Below, one piece after another: positions 44,200 through 54,371 of a stretch of DNA of 64,000 nucleotides. Under the pieces are notes generated by a model. It worked only from the letters and a program-made list of their open reading frames with translations, did no database searches and was not told where the DNA came from. Each line of letters starts with the position of its first letter. Position 1 is the first letter of the stretch. Source of the stretch: Paracoccus aerius (lineage in GTDB: Bacteria > Pseudomonadota > Alphaproteobacteria > Rhodobacterales > Rhodobacteraceae); the NCBI RefSeq assembly GCF_014656455.1, contig NZ_BNCL01000011.1, forward strand, positions 1 to 64,000, in the 5' to 3' direction. A program made the translations under genes and the position numbers.

Positions 44200-46856
44200 G
44201 CCGTTTCCTCCAGCAGTTTTTCAACCTGGGCGATGGCGTCGTCGGCAGCCGCCAGGCTGGGCGCGCCGCCCTGGGCGCGGTCGGGCCGCCCGCCGCCGCC
44301 CTTCCCGCCAAGCGCGGCCGTCGCCGTCTGCACCAGCGTCACGGCGCTGATCCGGTCCACCAGATCCGGCGTCACACCCGCCGCGACCGTGGCCTTGCCC
44401 TCGGCCTCGGCCAGGACCAGAACCGCGCCGCTGCCCAGTTGCAACTTCATTTCGTCGACCAGGGCGCCCAGTTCCTTGCCGCCCACGCCCTCGACCCGGC
44501 GGCCGATGAACTTGACGCCGCCGATATCCTTGGCCGCCTGACCCGCGCCGCCGCCGCCCATGGCAAGCTGGCGCTTGAGTTGCGCGACCTCGTTCGCCAA
44601 GGCCTTGCGTTCGTCGGCCAGCGACTTGACGCGGTTGACCACGTCGCCGGCCTGCGCCTTGAGGATGCCCGCGATCTCGGACAGCTGCCGGTCGGCATCG
44701 CGCAGATGCGACAAGGCAGCCTGCCCGGTCAGCGCCTCGATCCGGCGGACGCCCGCGCTGCTGGCGCTGTCGCCCAGCAGGGCGAAGGCGCCGATATCGC
44801 CTGTCCGGACGACATGCGTGCCGCCGCACAGCTCCAGCGAATAGGTCTGACCGTCCGCGCCCTTGCCGCTGTCGGCAAGCTGGCCCATCGACACCACGCG
44901 GACCTCGTCCCCGTATTTCTCGCCGAACAGCGCCTGCGCACCCAGGCCCCGCGCGTCGTCGGGCGTCATGATCCGCGTTTCCACAGGGCTGTTCTGGCGG
45001 ATGAAGTCGTTCACCTCGGCCTCGATCCGGGCCAGTTCCTCGGGGGAAACGGCACTGTTGTGGCTGAAGTCGAAGCGCAGGCGGTCGGGCGCGTTCAGGC
45101 TGCCCCGCTGCGCGACATGATCGCCAAGCGCGCGGCGCAGCGCCTCGTGCAGCAGGTGGGTGGCCGAATGGTTGGCGCGGATCGCGCTGCGACGGTCGTG
45201 ATCGACCGACAGGGTGGCGCCCTGGCCCCGGCTGATGGTGCCCAAGGTCACTTCAGCCATGTGCAGGAAGACCCCCGCGACCTTCTTCGTGTCGGTCACG
45301 CGGGCCGCGCCGGTTTCGGTCTTGATCAGGCCGGTATCACCGACCTGGCCGCCGCTTTCGGCATAGAAGGGCGACTGGTTCACGACGATGGACACGGTCT
45401 GCCCCTCGGTCGCCTCGCCCAGGTCCGCGCCATCGGCCACGACGGCCAATATCTGCCCCTCGGCTTCCTCGGTGTCATAGCCCAGGAATTCGGTCGAGCC
45501 GTGCTTTTCCGCCAGTTCAAGCCAGATGGCCGCATCCTTGGCGTCGCCCGAACCCGACCAGGCGGCACGAGCCTTGGCCTTCTGCTCGGCCATTGCCGTG
45601 TCGAAGCCCGCCGTATCGACCGACCGGCCCTGTTCGCGCAGCGCGTCCTGCGTCAGGTCCAGGGGGAAGCCATAGGTGTCATACAGCTTGAACGCCGCCT
45701 CTCCGGGCAGGTTCGCGCCTTCAGGCAGCTTGGCCAGCTCATCGTCCAGCAGCCGCAGCCCGCGGTCCAGCGTCTGGCGGAAGCGGGTTTCCTCGGACCG
45801 CAGCGTTTCCTCGATCATCGCCTGGGCGCGGGTCAGTTCCGGATAGGCCGCGCCCATCTGCCGGACCAGGGCCGGCACCAGCTTGTGCATGACCGGATCC
45901 TGCGCGCCCAGCATATGCACGTGCCGCATCGCGCGGCGCATGATCCGGCGCAACACATAGCCGCGCCCTTCATTGCTGGGCATCACCCCGTCCGCGATCA
46001 GGAAGCTGGTGGACCGCAGATGGTCCGCGATCACCCGGTGATGGACCTTGCCCGGCCCGTCGGGGTCGTTGCTGGTGGCATGAGCCGAAGCCTCGATCAG
46101 CGAACGCATCAGGTCGGTGTCATAGTTGTCGTGCTTGCCCTGCAGCAGCGCGCCGATCCGTTCCAGCCCCATGCCGGTATCGATCGACTGCATGTCCAGT
46201 GCACGCATCGAGCCGTCCTCGAACTGCTCGTTCTGCATGAAGACGAGGTTCCAGATCTCGATGAAACGGTCGCCGTCCTCATCGGCCGAACCCGGAGGGC
46301 CGCCCCAGATGTGGTCGCCGTGGTCGAAGAAGATCTCGGTGCAGGGGCCGCAGGGGCCGGTCGGGCCCATGCGCCAGAAGTTGTCGTCGGTGGGGATGCG
46401 GATGATCCGCTCATCCGTCAGGCCCGCGACCTTCTTCCAGATGTTCGCGGCCTCGTCGTCGGTGTGATAGACGGTGACCAGCAGCTTGTCCTTGGGAATG
46501 CCGAAGTCCTTCGTCAGCAGTTCCCAGGCAAAGGGAATGGCCTGTTCCTTGAAATAGTCGCCGAAGCTGAAATTGCCCAGCATCTCGAAGAAGGTGTGGT
46601 GGCGCGCGGTATAGCCCACGTTGTCCAGGTCGTTGTGCTTGCCGCCCGCGCGCACGCATTTCTGCGCCGTGGTCGCGCGCTTGTAGTCGCGCGTCTCGGC
46701 CCCGGTGAACAGGTTCTTGAACTGCACCATGCCCGAGTTGGTGAACATCAGCGTCGGGTCGTTGCGCGGCACCAGGGGCGAGCTGTCGACGACCTTGTGG
46801 CCATTACGCTCGAAGAAGTTCAGGAAAGTGGATCGGATGTCGTTCAGACTGGGCAT
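44196..46856 (-). CDS. alaS: Alanyl-tRNA synthetase
   Basis: The 886-residue enzyme starts [15 protein letters not shown]. It has class II motifs in the first third ([28 protein letters not shown]), an editing domain with the zinc motif [12 protein letters not shown] and later CGGTHV, and the C-Ala domain. Length is normal. AAGG lies 8 bases before the ATG. The divergent spacer to 46997 holds the alaS promoter and that of a microprotein. Confidence 0.98.
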   Translation of the reverse strand: MPSLNDIRSTFLNFFERNGHKVVDSSPLVPRNDPTLMFTNSGMVQFKNLFTGAETRDYKRATTAQKCVRAGGKHNDLDNVGYTARHHTFFEMLGNFSFGDYFKEQAIPFAWELLTKDFGIPKDKLLVTVYHTDDEAANIWKKVAGLTDERIIRIPTDDNFWRMGPTGPCGPCTEIFFDHGDHIWGGPPGSADEDGDRFIEIWNLVFMQNEQFEDGSMRALDMQSIDTGMGLERIGALLQGKHDNYDTDLMRSLIEASAHATSNDPDGPGKVHHRVIADHLRSTSFLIADGVMPSNEGRGYVLRRIMRRAMRHVHMLGAQDPVMHKLVPALVRQMGAAYPELTRAQAMIEETLRSEETRFRQTLDRGLRLLDDELAKLPEGANLPGEAAFKLYDTYGFPLDLTQDALREQGRSVDTAGFDTAMAEQKAKARAAWSGSGDAKDAAIWLELAEKHGSTEFLGYDTEEAEGQILAVVADGADLGEATEGQTVSIVVNQSPFYAESGGQVGDTGLIKTETGAARVTDTKKVAGVFLHMAEVTLGTISRGQGATLSVDHDRRSAIRANHSATHLLHEALRRALGDHVAQRGSLNAPDRLRFDFSHNSAVSPEELARIEAEVNDFIRQNSPVETRIMTPDDARGLGAQALFGEKYGDEVRVVSMGQLADSGKGADGQTYSLELCGGTHVVRTGDIGAFALLGDSASSAGVRRIEALTGQAALSHLRDADRQLSEIAGILKAQAGDVVNRVKSLADERKALANEVAQLKRQLAMGGGGAGQAAKDIGGVKFIGRRVEGVGGKELGALVDEMKLQLGSGAVLVLAEAEGKATVAAGVTPDLVDRISAVTLVQTATAALGGKGGGGRPDRAQGGAPSLAAADDAIAQVEKLLEETA

Positions 46857-46997
46857 GGCAGGCCTTCATCGCTGGGTCGCACACCGGCCGTCACCGGGCT
46901 GGCATGGTCTATCCGGCGCGCGGGTTCCTGTCCAGCGACGGCTGGCCGGAACAACTGGTGCCACGCACCCGTTACCTTGGACAAGCAAGAGGTTCAC

Positions 46998-47084
46998 ATG
47001 CTCAAGTTCATCGGCGGTACGATCGGCGTCATCTTCATCATCGGCCTGCTGGTCGTGATCGGGATCCTGGCCCTGATCTTCTAG
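46998..47084 (+). CDS. 28-residue membrane microprotein
   Basis: An ATG with AGAGG 6 bases upstream opens a frame of 28 codons. It encodes MLKF followed by an uninterrupted Ile/Leu/Val/Gly helix that ends in Phe. It fits one transmembrane span with no loops. A strong terminator (47105-47129) follows 20 bases after the stop, so it is a complete small transcription unit between alaS and recA. Such peptides often attach to larger membrane complexes, but no partner is visible. Confidence 0.6.
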   Translation: MLKFIGGTIGVIFIIGLLVVIGILALIF

Positions 47085-47104
47085 GCCGCACCCCCGTAAT
47101 GGCA

Positions 47105-47129
47105 AAAGGCGCGGCCATGCCGCGCCTTT
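47105..47129. terminator. Strong hairpin terminator between the microprotein and recA
   Basis: An 11-bp perfect stem (47105-47115 with 47119-47129) closes on CAT and is A-rich on one side and T-rich on the other. It can end both the microprotein transcript and the recA transcript. Confidence 0.85.
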
Positions 47130-47149
47130 GCAATTTCCGGCCTGACCGA

Positions 47150-48138
47150 TCACTCCTCGCTCAGGCTGTCGTCCTCGCCACCTTCGGCCGCGAATTCCAG
47201 GCCGTGGCTTGCGCGGATCTTGTCCTCGATCGCGGTGGCCCGTTCGGGGTTGTCGCGCAGGAACTGCTTGGCGTTCTCGCGGCCCTGGCCGATGCGTTCG
47301 TCGCCATAGGAATACCAGGCGCCCGATTTCTCCACCACGCCGGCCTTGACGCCCAGGTCGATCAACTCACCGACCTTGCTGATGCCCTCGCCATACATGA
47401 TGTCGAACTCGACCTGGCGGAAGGGCGGCGCGACCTTGTTCTTGACGACCTTCACGCGGGTGGTGTTGCCGATCACCTCGTCGCGGTCCTTGACGGCGCC
47501 GGTGCGGCGGATGTCCAAGCGGACCGAGGCATAGAACCCATGCAGTTCGACCGGCCGATGCTGGCCGTCAGCTTGCGCATCGCCTGGCTCATCAGGCGGG
47601 CCTGGCTGCCCATCTGCATGTCGCCCATGTCGCCTTCGATCTCGGACTTGGGCGTCAGCGCCGCGACCGAGTCGACCACGACCAGGCTGACGGCGCCCGA
47701 CCGCACCAGCGTGTCCACGATTTCCAGCGCCTGCTCGCCCGTGTCCGGCTGCGAGATCAGCAGTTCGTCCAGGTTCACGCCCAGCTTGCGCGCATATTGC
47801 GGGTCAAGCGCGTGCTCGGCATCGACGAATGCGCAGACGCCGCCCTTTTTCTGTTCCTCGGCCACGACATGCAGCGTCAGCGTGGTCTTGCCCGAGCTTT
47901 CCGGCCCGAAGATCTCGATGATGCGGCCCTTGGGCAGTCCGCCGATGCCAAGCGCGATGTCCAGCCCCAGCGAACCGGTCGAGGTCGCCTCGATCTCGGC
48001 CACGGGGTTGTCCTTGCCCAGCTTCATGATCGAACCCTTGCCGAACTGGCGTTCGATCTGGGCCAGGGCGCTGTCGAGCGCCTTCTGCTTGTCCGCGCTG
48101 CGCTTGTCGTTCATGTCGAAGATGCTCGCCTGTGCCAT
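47150..48138 (-). pseudogene. recA: RecA recombinase, broken by an internal out-of-frame deletion
   Basis: The first 200 residues are a normal Rec[13 protein letters not shown], Walker A GPESSGKT at 78-85, [21 protein letters not shown] and ASIGRSNCM. After Met200 the frame slips and stops 21 codons later (47473). The C-terminal part resumes at [13 protein letters not shown] (from 47536, another frame) and runs 128 residues to 47150. In RecA these anchors are joined by 28 conserved residues containing loop L2 (FINQIRMKIG...ETTTGGNALK). Only two bases remain, so about 82 are missing. Restored length would be 356, normal for the group. The gene cannot give active RecA as read. An assembly or sequencing error must be excluded. 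Confidence 0.9.
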
Positions 48139-48203
48139 ATGGTCCTTACCGTTATTTCACAGCCCGGTCGGCACGGCAATCTGCCGGCCTTGAGGGGGTT
48201 CAT

Positions 48204-48218
48204 GTTCACTTCTTGTTC
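48204..48218 (-). promoter_or_regulatory. Alphaproteobacterial SOS (LexA) box upstream of recA
   Basis: The plus strand reads GTTC-N7-GTTC exactly (48204-48207 and 48215-48218), 66 bases upstream of the recA ATG. This is the LexA motif known in Rhodobacter, Sinorhizobium and relatives. The control region is therefore intact although the gene is broken. Confidence 0.88.
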
Positions 48219-48318
48219 CTGACCCTAGATGCGTATCCAACGGCTCATTTTCAAGCAGATTCGCTTCTCGTTCGACCTTTTTTAACCAAGAATCGCACCT
48301 CCGGGCCGGGGCCTGTTC

Positions 48319-50406
48319 CTAGGAGTCGAGACGCCGCGGATGATCCTGCATCTGCCGCCCGACGATCTGCACCAACTCGTTGAGCGTAAAGGGTTTTGCC
48401 AGAAAGGCGGCGTTCGGGACAGGGTCGTGGCCTTCGGCGAAGATGTCCTCGGTATAGCCGGACATGAAGACGACGCGCGTGCCGGGGCGGTCCTCGAGGG
48501 CGGCGCGGACCCAACTGGGTCCGTCCATGCCCGGCATGACCACATCGGTCACGAAGATGTCCACGGCCAGATTGCCGTCCAGCAGCCTCAGCGCCTCTTC
48601 CGCACTGGCGGCCTCATGGACCTCGTAGCCCTTCAGGCGCAAGGCGCGGGCGGCAAAGGCGCGGACCGGGGCCTCGTCCTCGACCAGCAGCACGCTGGCG
48701 CGCTGCACCGGTTGCGGGACGGCTGCCGCCACCGGCGCGGGCCGCATCACCGGCTGGATTCCGCTTTGCGCCGGGAAATAGAGCGAGAAGCAGGTGCCCT
48801 TGCCGACCTCGCTGTCGCAGAAGATATAGCCGCCGGTCTGCTTGACGATGCCATAGGCCGTGGACAGGCCGAGGCCCGTCCCCTCGCCCACGCGCTTGGT
48901 GGTGAAGAAGGGCTCGAAGATCTTGTCGCGCAGCGCCGGGTCGATACCGCAGCCTTCATCGGTGACGCGGATGCGCAGATAGTCGCCCTTGGGCAGGGAC
49001 ACCCTGTCGCGCGCAAGATCGCCGTCGATGGCAACCATGTCGGTGCGGATCTCGATGTTGCCGCCCAGGGGCATGGCGTCGCGGGCGTTCACGACAAGGT
49101 TCATGATGACCTGCTCCAACTGCCGCTTGTCGGCCCGGATCGCACGCAAGGCAGAATCGTGGCTGATGGCCAGGGCGATCTTTTCCCCGACAAGGCGGTT
49201 CAGCAGATGGGTCAGGTCCGCCAGCACGTCGCGGGGGTCCAGCGTTTCCAGCTTCAACTGCTGGCGGCGCGAAAAGGCCAGCAACTGGCCCACCAGTGCG
49301 GCAGCACGGTTGGCGTTCTGGCCGATCTGGTCGAGGTCGGCATAATCCGGGTCGCCCTTGTCATGGCGCAGCATCAACAGGTCGCAATGGCCGCGGATCG
49401 CGGTCAGCAGGTTGTTGAAGTCATGCGCCACGCCGCCCGCAAGCTGGCCGATGGCCTGCATCTTCTGGCTTTGGACGAACTGCGCTTCCAGCGTCTTCAG
49501 CGCGCTTGCGTCGTTCAGGACCGCGATCAGGCCCGGCTGTTCGACCGGATCCATTGCCAGCGTGACCTGGAAATGCTGCTCCTTGGCGGCATCGTCAGGC
49601 GAGCGGAGGCGCAGCACCTCGGATCGGCCGTCGTTGCGGCGCGCGGCATGGGCCTCGGCGATCCATTCGCCCGCGGGCCGGCCGGGGCCGTCCAGCAGGC
49701 TGCCGATATGGACCGTGTCCGGTCCCTGCGGCAGGCTGGGCCCCAGAAGCCGTCGCGCGGCGGCATTGGCGCGGCGGATATGGCCGTTGGGCGCGATCCG
49801 AAGAAGGGCCACGGGAATCGCCTCGAAGTCGTCGGCGGTCTCAATTTCCTCGGCAGCCAGCGGGGCGGAAGCGGGCTGGGTGCCGCGGCGGTGATAGGAC
49901 CAGATCTGCAGGGGCGCATCCTCGGCCCGGCTGAGGGTCAGCGTATCTCCCGAGGCAAGGGCCAGATCCGCGCAGCCGACATAGCCCGCGCGCCGGACCA
50001 GCCCGCCCAGGTCGTCCTGCGCATCGGCGCGCAGTTGGGACAACAGCCGCAGGATGTTCTGGCCGGCGATATCGCCAAAGCCGCTGCGCGACATCTCGTT
50101 CTGCATCACGACCAGCCCGTCCGAATCGCAGATCCAGATCGGTTCCGGTGCCGCGGCGACCTCGTGCCGGATCGAGGCCAGGGCACGCCGCGCAGCCAGC
50201 CGGTCCAGCACGTAGCCCAGCGAGATCACGCCCCCCAGGATGTACCAGGCGACCGCGATTGTGCCGATGACCAATGCCAGGATGCCGTATCTGCTTTGCG
50301 GAAGGGCCAGGGCCGCAACGGCGGCGATCACCACCGGCAGCATCAGAAGCGGCAGGGCCACTGCCGCGTTACGCGAAACCGCCGACTGCGTTTCCCCCAA
50401 GGTCAT
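48319..50406 (-). CDS. cckA: Hybrid histidine kinase CckA
   Basis: The 695-residue kinase has two membrane spans (about 16-37 and 42-66), two PAS-like regions (about 85-170 and 195-300), the HisKA box with His328 in GGVAHDFNN, an ATPase domain ([28 protein letters not shown]) and a C-terminal receiver with Asp621 in [10 protein letters not shown]. CckA phosphorylates ChpT and, through it, CtrA. I prefer the ATG at 50406, with AAGGG 8 bases upstream. It leaves the CtrA box at 50457-50471 in the promoter. A start at 50490, overlapping the rsmB stop, would place that box inside the gene. Confidence 0.93.
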   Translation of the reverse strand: MTLGETQSAVSRNAAVALPLLMLPVVIAAVAALALPQSRYGILALVIGTIAVAWYILGGVISLGYVLDRLAARRALASIRHEVAAAPEPIWICDSDGLVVMQNEMSRSGFGDIAGQNILRLLSQLRADAQDDLGGLVRRAGYVGCADLALASGDTLTLSRAEDAPLQIWSYHRRGTQPASAPLAAEEIETADDFEAIPVALLRIAPNGHIRRANAAARRLLGPSLPQGPDTVHIGSLLDGPGRPAGEWIAEAHAARRNDGRSEVLRLRSPDDAAKEQHFQVTLAMDPVEQPGLIAVLNDASALKTLEAQFVQSQKMQAIGQLAGGVAHDFNNLLTAIRGHCDLLMLRHDKGDPDYADLDQIGQNANRAAALVGQLLAFSRRQQLKLETLDPRDVLADLTHLLNRLVGEKIALAISHDSALRAIRADKRQLEQVIMNLVVNARDAMPLGGNIEIRTDMVAIDGDLARDRVSLPKGDYLRIRVTDEGCGIDPALRDKIFEPFFTTKRVGEGTGLGLSTAYGIVKQTGGYIFCDSEVGKGTCFSLYFPAQSGIQPVMRPAPVAAAVPQPVQRASVLLVEDEAPVRAFAARALRLKGYEVHEAASAEEALRLLDGNLAVDIFVTDVVMPGMDGPSWVRAALEDRPGTRVVFMSGYTEDIFAEGHDPVPNAAFLAKPFTLNELVQIVGRQMQDHPRRLDS

Positions 50407-50456
50407 CCCTTTAGCCCTTTTCCAAGCCTTCAGGATGTTTGATAGCGTCACACCGC

Positions 50457-50471
50457 TTAACAGAGCGTTAA
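50457..50471 (-). promoter_or_regulatory. CtrA-type box (TTAA-N7-TTAA) upstream of cckA
   Basis: The site is a perfect TTAA-N7-TTAA and also part of an 8-bp inverted repeat (CGCTTAAC / GTTAAGCG). It stands 51-65 bases before the preferred cckA start. It suggests that CtrA feeds back on the gene for its own upstream kinase. Confidence 0.7.
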
Positions 50472-50486
50472 GCGCGCTCATGCGCT

Positions 50487-51629
50487 TCATTCGCGGGCCA
50501 TCAGCGACAGGAAGAACCCATCGCTGGCGTCCAGCGGCGTCCACCGATGGTGCGACACCTGGTGGAATGCAGAGTTTTCGGCCAGGAAGCGGTCCACCTG
50601 CCTGCCGTTTTCGGAGTCGAGGATCGAGCAGGTCATATAGGCCAGATGGCCGCCGGGCTTCACCAAGGGCGCGACCTCGCGCAGGATCCGGGCCTGCAGG
50701 GCGACAATGTCCTCCAAGGCTTCGGGGCGGAGGCGCCATTTCGAATCAGGCGTGCGGCGCCAGGTGCCCGATCCCGAACAGGGAACATCGGCGATGACCA
50801 GGTCGAAGCGGCCCTTGGGCTTGCCGACCAAATCCACGCGCGCACCTGCCCGCTGGGCCCGCTGCGGCAGATCGCGCATCCGGGACATGTCGGCATCATG
50901 GGCAGACAGTGCCAGCCCGGGCGCGCGACCCGCGACGGCCAGGATCTTGCCCCCGCCGCCCGCGCAGAAATCCAGCACCCTGTCGCCCGGCGAGACGGGC
51001 AAGGCCGCGCAGGCCAGTTGAGGCGACAGATCCTGAAGCTCGACGAGCCCCTCGGCATAGGCCCGGCTTTGCGACAGCCGCCGTTCGTTTGCGGTGACGC
51101 GCAGGGCGGTGGGCAGGCGCACGTCGGATTCCGCTTCAATCCCGTCGCCCGCAAGTGCCTGAATGGCAGCCGCGGCATCGCCCTTGACCGGGTTGACCCG
51201 GAGCCAGACCGGCGCGCGATGGCGCATCTGCCGGGCCAAGGCTTCCGCGGCAGGCCCTAGCGACGCATCCCACAGCGGGCGGATCCAGCCCGGAATGTCG
51301 AGAATGTCATCCGCGCTGGCGGGCTCTTCCTCGGGGCGCAACGTCGCCGGGGCATGGCCTTCGCCGGTAAAGACCTGCGACGGATCCTGCCCCGCCGCGC
51401 GCAGGCCGCCGATCATCAGCCCGCGCCCCGTCAGCCCGCCGCCCAGGGCCGCGTGGCTGTCGCGGCAGCGCAGCGCCTCGAACACAAGGTCGCGGACCGC
51501 CGCACGGTCGCCCGAACCGGCGAAGCGGCTGGAACGCGACCAGCGAAGCAAGGCCTGCTCGGCGGGCTGGCCTGCCAGGACCTGGTCCAGAACCTCGATT
51601 GCGGCGGATATCCTGGCGGCCGGGGTCAT
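50487..51629 (-). CDS. rsmB: 16S rRNA m5C methyltransferase (RsmB/NOP2 family)
   Basis: The 380-residue RNA methyltransferase has the SAM site [16 protein letters not shown], motif [14 protein letters not shown] with one catalytic Cys and motif [13 protein letters not shown] with the other. The N-terminal NusB-like helical region lies at about 5-70. It methylates a cytosine of 16S rRNA, by analogy C967. It starts 4 bases inside the end of ugd and ends at the region leading to cckA. Confidence 0.9.
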   Translation of the reverse strand: MTPAARISAAIEVLDQVLAGQPAEQALLRWSRSSRFAGSGDRAAVRDLVFEALRCRDSHAALGGGLTGRGLMIGGLRAAGQDPSQVFTGEGHAPATLRPEEEPASADDILDIPGWIRPLWDASLGPAAEALARQMRHRAPVWLRVNPVKGDAAAAIQALAGDGIEAESDVRLPTALRVTANERRLSQSRAYAEGLVELQDLSPQLACAALPVSPGDRVLDFCAGGGGKILAVAGRAPGLALSAHDADMSRMRDLPQRAQRAGARVDLVGKPKGRFDLVIADVPCSGSGTWRRTPDSKWRLRPEALEDIVALQARILREVAPLVKPGGHLAYMTCSILDSENGRQVDRFLAENSAFHQVSHHRWTPLDASDGFFLSLMARE

Positions 51630-52795
51630 ATGTCGCGTTGCAGCAGATCCCGGGTGAACAGCTTGTCCGCAACATCGGCCAGATCGTCATGGCGGCGGTT
51701 GGCGATGATGAGGTCGGACTTGGCCTTGAAGGCCCCGAGGTCGCGTTCGACGGGGGAATGGAAGAAATGGTCGTCCTGCAGCACGGGCTCGTAGACGATG
51801 CAGCCGATGCCCTTGGCCTTGATCCGCTTCATGATCCCCTGGATCGCGCTGTCCCGGAAATTGTCCGAGCCTTCCTTCATCACCAGCCGATAGATGCCGA
51901 CGGTCCGCGGATTGCGGGCCACGATCTGCTCGGCGATGAAATCCTTGCGGGTGCGGTTCGAATCGACGATGGCCGCGATCAGGTTCTGCGGCACGGCGGA
52001 ATAGTTCGCCAGAAGCTGCTTGGTGTCCTTGGGCAGGCAATAGCCGCCGTAACCGAAGGACGGATTGTTGTAGTAGTCGCCGACCCGCGGATCCAGCCCG
52101 ACGCCCTGGATGATGGCGTGGGAATCAAGGCCGTGGATCAGGGCATAGCTGTCCAGTTCGTTGAAATAGGCGACACGCATGGCCAGGAAGGTGTTGGCGA
52201 ACAGCTTGATCGCCTCGGCCTCGGTCGAATTGGTGAACAGGACGGGCACGTTCTGGTCAAGCGCGCCCTGCGCCAGCAGCGCGGCAAAGCGCTGCGCGGT
52301 GTCGTTCGTGTCGCCCACCACGATCCGGCTGGGATGGAGGTTGTCGTGCAGCGCCAGCCCTTCGCGCAGGAACTCGGGCGAGAAGATGATGCCGTCAAAG
52401 CCGGTTTCGGCCCTCATCCGGCTGGTGAAGCCGACCGGGATGGTGGATTTCACCACGATCGGCGTGGTGGGCGCATGGCGGCGGGCAAGGGCGATGACCG
52501 CCTCGACCGTGCTGGTGTCGAAGCCGTTGGTCTTGGGGTCGTAGTTGGTGGGGGTCGCGACGATGACGAAATCGGCGCCCGCAAGCGCCTGCGCCGCGTC
52601 GGTGGTGGCCGTCAGGTCCAGCTCACGCTCGGCCAGGAAGCGGGAAATGTCGGCGTCCTCGATGGGGCTTTGGCGGGCGTTAACGGCGGCCACGCGGGCC
52701 TCGTTGACATCAAGGGCCACGACGGTCGAGTTCTGCGCCAGCAACACGGCGTTGGACAACCCGACATAGCCCAGACCAACAACGGCAATCTTCAT
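51626..52795 (-). CDS. ugd: UDP-glucose 6-dehydrogenase
   Basis: The 389-residue enzyme oxidises UDP-glucose to UDP-glucuronate for surface polysaccharides. It has the NAD site GLGYVGLSN at 7-15, [15 protein letters not shown] and the catalytic Cys253 in [13 protein letters not shown]. Length matches the short enzyme of enteric bacteria. Three ATGs are in tandem; 52795 gives the standard MKIAVVG start with GAGG 6 bases before it. It overlaps rsmB by 4 bases. Its position beside cckA has no obvious functional reason. Confidence 0.93.
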   Translation of the reverse strand: MKIAVVGLGYVGLSNAVLLAQNSTVVALDVNEARVAAVNARQSPIEDADISRFLAERELDLTATTDAAQALAGADFVIVATPTNYDPKTNGFDTSTVEAVIALARRHAPTTPIVVKSTIPVGFTSRMRAETGFDGIIFSPEFLREGLALHDNLHPSRIVVGDTNDTAQRFAALLAQGALDQNVPVLFTNSTEAEAIKLFANTFLAMRVAYFNELDSYALIHGLDSHAIIQGVGLDPRVGDYYNNPSFGYGGYCLPKDTKQLLANYSAVPQNLIAAIVDSNRTRKDFIAEQIVARNPRTVGIYRLVMKEGSDNFRDSAIQGIMKRIKAKGIGCIVYEPVLQDDHFFHSPVERDLGAFKAKSDLIIANRRHDDLADVADKLFTRDLLQRDI

Positions 52796-52856
52796 CATCA
52801 TCCTCATCCGCATCGGGCCGCAGCCCGGGTTACTAGGATGGGATGTAAAGGAAAGA

Positions 52857-52943
52857 TGGTGCGGTCGAGAAGACTCGAACTTCCACTCCGGTTAAGGAAC
52901 AGCGACCTCAACGCTGCGCGTCTACCAATTCCGCCACGACCGC
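52857..52943 (-). tRNA. tRNA-Leu (anticodon GAG)
   Basis: The minus strand gives a complete class II tRNA. The 7-bp acceptor stem GCGGTCG/CGACCGC closes it. The anticodon stem is CAGCG/CGCTG with loop TTGAGGT. A long variable arm (around GTTCCTTAAC) and a T loop TTCGAGT follow. The anticodon GAG reads CUC and CUU leucine codons. CCA is encoded. Confidence 0.96.
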
Positions 52944-53045
52944 ATCCGGGCAGTGCGGCGGGTGATAACCGAGCCGCGGAGGATTGAAAAGAGGGATTCT
53001 CGCACCCGCTTGACGGCGCAGGCGCGGCAGGTCAGACCCGGGACC

Positions 53046-53690
53046 ATGGTGGACTGGATTACAGCAAGCGGACTGACCGGCTATGACGACGCGGTGGCCT
53101 TCATGGAGGCGCGGGTCGCGGCCATCCACGACGGCCGCGCGGGGGAACTGGTCTGGCTGGTCGAGCATCCCCCCCTGTATACGGCAGGCACCAGCGCGCG
53201 GGACGGCGACCTGCTGGACGCGCGGTTCCCGGTCCATGCGACGGGCCGGGGCGGGCAGTACACCTATCATGGGCCGGGGCAGCGCATCGTCTACGTGATG
53301 CTGGACCTGAACCGGCGCGGCCGGGACGTGCGCGCCTTCGTGGGCCGGCTGGAGGCATGGGTGATCGCCGCGCTTGGCGATTTCGGCGTCGCCGGCGTCA
53401 TCCGCGACGGGCGCGTGGGCGTCTGGGTGCCGCGCCCCGACAAGCCCCCCCTGCCCGACGGCAGCACGCGCGACGACAAGATCGCGGCCATCGGCGTCAA
53501 GTTGCGCCGCTGGGTCAGCTTTCACGGCATGGCGATCAATGTCGAGCCCGACCTGTCCCATTACGGCGGCATCGTGCCCTGCGGCATCAGCGGCCACGGC
53601 ATCACCAGCCTGGTCGATCTGGGCCTGCCCGTCGGCATGGCGGATCTGGATCTGGCGCTGCGGCGGAACTTCGATCCGATCTTCGGATAG
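53046..53690 (+). CDS. lipB: Octanoyltransferase LipB
   Basis: The 214-residue enzyme moves octanoate from acyl carrier protein to lipoyl domains. Catalytic marks are [12 protein letters not shown], the conserved Lys in [11 protein letters not shown] and the nucleophile Cys in [11 protein letters not shown]. The ATG at 53046 yields the normal length; the frame extends to 52953 but runs towards the tRNA gene. Its lipoylated targets are elsewhere. Confidence 0.95.
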   Translation: MVDWITASGLTGYDDAVAFMEARVAAIHDGRAGELVWLVEHPPLYTAGTSARDGDLLDARFPVHATGRGGQYTYHGPGQRIVYVMLDLNRRGRDVRAFVGRLEAWVIAALGDFGVAGVIRDGRVGVWVPRPDKPPLPDGSTRDDKIAAIGVKLRRWVSFHGMAINVEPDLSHYGGIVPCGISGHGITSLVDLGLPVGMADLDLALRRNFDPIFG

Positions 53691-53763
53691 GTATTTTTCG
53701 TCGAATGCGACCTTCTGACGGCTGGCAAACGAACCTTTCCCGCTTAAGAAGGTTGGTTGGGAC

Positions 53764-53780
53764 TTCCAAGATCTTTGGAA
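53764..53780. promoter_or_regulatory. Perfect palindrome before cycA
   Basis: TTCCAA and TTGGAA form 6-bp arms around a 5-base spacer, ending 13 bases before the cycA ATG. It could be an operator or an mRNA hairpin near the ribosome site. A second inverted pair (AACCTT/AAGGTT, 53732-53754) lies just upstream. No known regulator is assigned. Confidence 0.5.
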
Positions 53781-53793
53781 TAGCGAGGATAGA

Positions 53794-54222
53794 ATGAGAT
53801 TTGCGATCATCGGCGCCCTGATGGGTGCAACCCTAGCCATGCCAGCCCTGGCACAGGATGCCGGCGACGCCACGGTTGGCGAAAAGGAATTCCGCAAGTG
53901 CAAGGCCTGCCACATGATCCAGTCGCCCGAGGGTGAGGACATCGTGAAGGGCGGTGCAACCGGGCCGAACCTTTATGGCATCGTGGGGCGTCCCGCAGCG
54001 GCCCAGGAAGGCTACAAGTATTCCGAGGCGCTGATCGCGCTGAAGGACGCGGGCGAGGTCTGGACCCAGGAGGATCTGGCCGCCTACATCACCGATCCGA
54101 ACAAGTTCGTGCAGGAAAAGACCGGCGATACCTCGGCCCGCACGAAGATGACCTTCAAGTTGAACAAGAACCAGGCCGATATCGCGGCCTATCTGGCCAG
54201 CGCATCGCCTGCGACACAGTAA
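53794..54222 (+). CDS. cycA: Cytochrome c550 (class I c-type cytochrome)
   Basis: The 142-residue periplasmic electron carrier has a signal peptide ending ALA|QD at about residue 20, the haem motif CKACH (Cys36, Cys39, His40) and the distal ligand Met119 in RTKMTF. The KCKACHMIQ and GGATGPNLYG segments are close to Paracoccus cytochrome c550. It delivers electrons to the aa3 oxidase. GAGGA precedes the ATG. In P. denitrificans the c550 gene also lies upstream of ctaDII; here a Usp gene separates them. Confidence 0.95.
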   Translation: MRFAIIGALMGATLAMPALAQDAGDATVGEKEFRKCKACHMIQSPEGEDIVKGGATGPNLYGIVGRPAAAQEGYKYSEALIALKDAGEVWTQEDLAAYITDPNKFVQEKTGDTSARTKMTFKLNKNQADIAAYLASASPATQ

Positions 54223-54271
54223 CGCAGCCGCGCCTGTTCCTGGCCGGGCCGATCCCCTGGGGTCGGCCCGC

Positions 54272-54285
54272 TTGATTCAGATCAA
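54272..54285 (+). promoter_or_regulatory. Perfect FNR box upstream of the Usp gene
   Basis: The site reads TTGAT-N4-ATCAA, the exact FNR/FnrL/FnrP consensus. It lies 87 bases before the ATG at 54372, a normal distance for an activated promoter. It predicts induction when oxygen falls. Confidence 0.85.
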
Positions 54286-54371
54286 TCCCTCCCTTCTTTC
54301 CTTGTGCCAGCCTCCCTCGCGCAACCAGGCCCGCGCCACCATGGTGCCAGGCCGCCGCAGGAGGAGCATCC

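Noticed and set aside
47473-47560. Programmed frameshifting as an explanation of the split recA
   Set aside because: A frameshift would only change frame; here 28 conserved residues including loop L2 have no coding sequence in any frame between the halves.
48340-50442. 700-codon open frame on the plus strand
   Set aside because: It is an antisense shadow of cckA caused by high GC codon bias; its translation is Gly/Arg/His-rich without domains.
52857-52943. tRNA-Leu as an integration site
   Set aside because: No partial tRNA copy or integrase is present, and both neighbours (ugd, lipB) are core genes.
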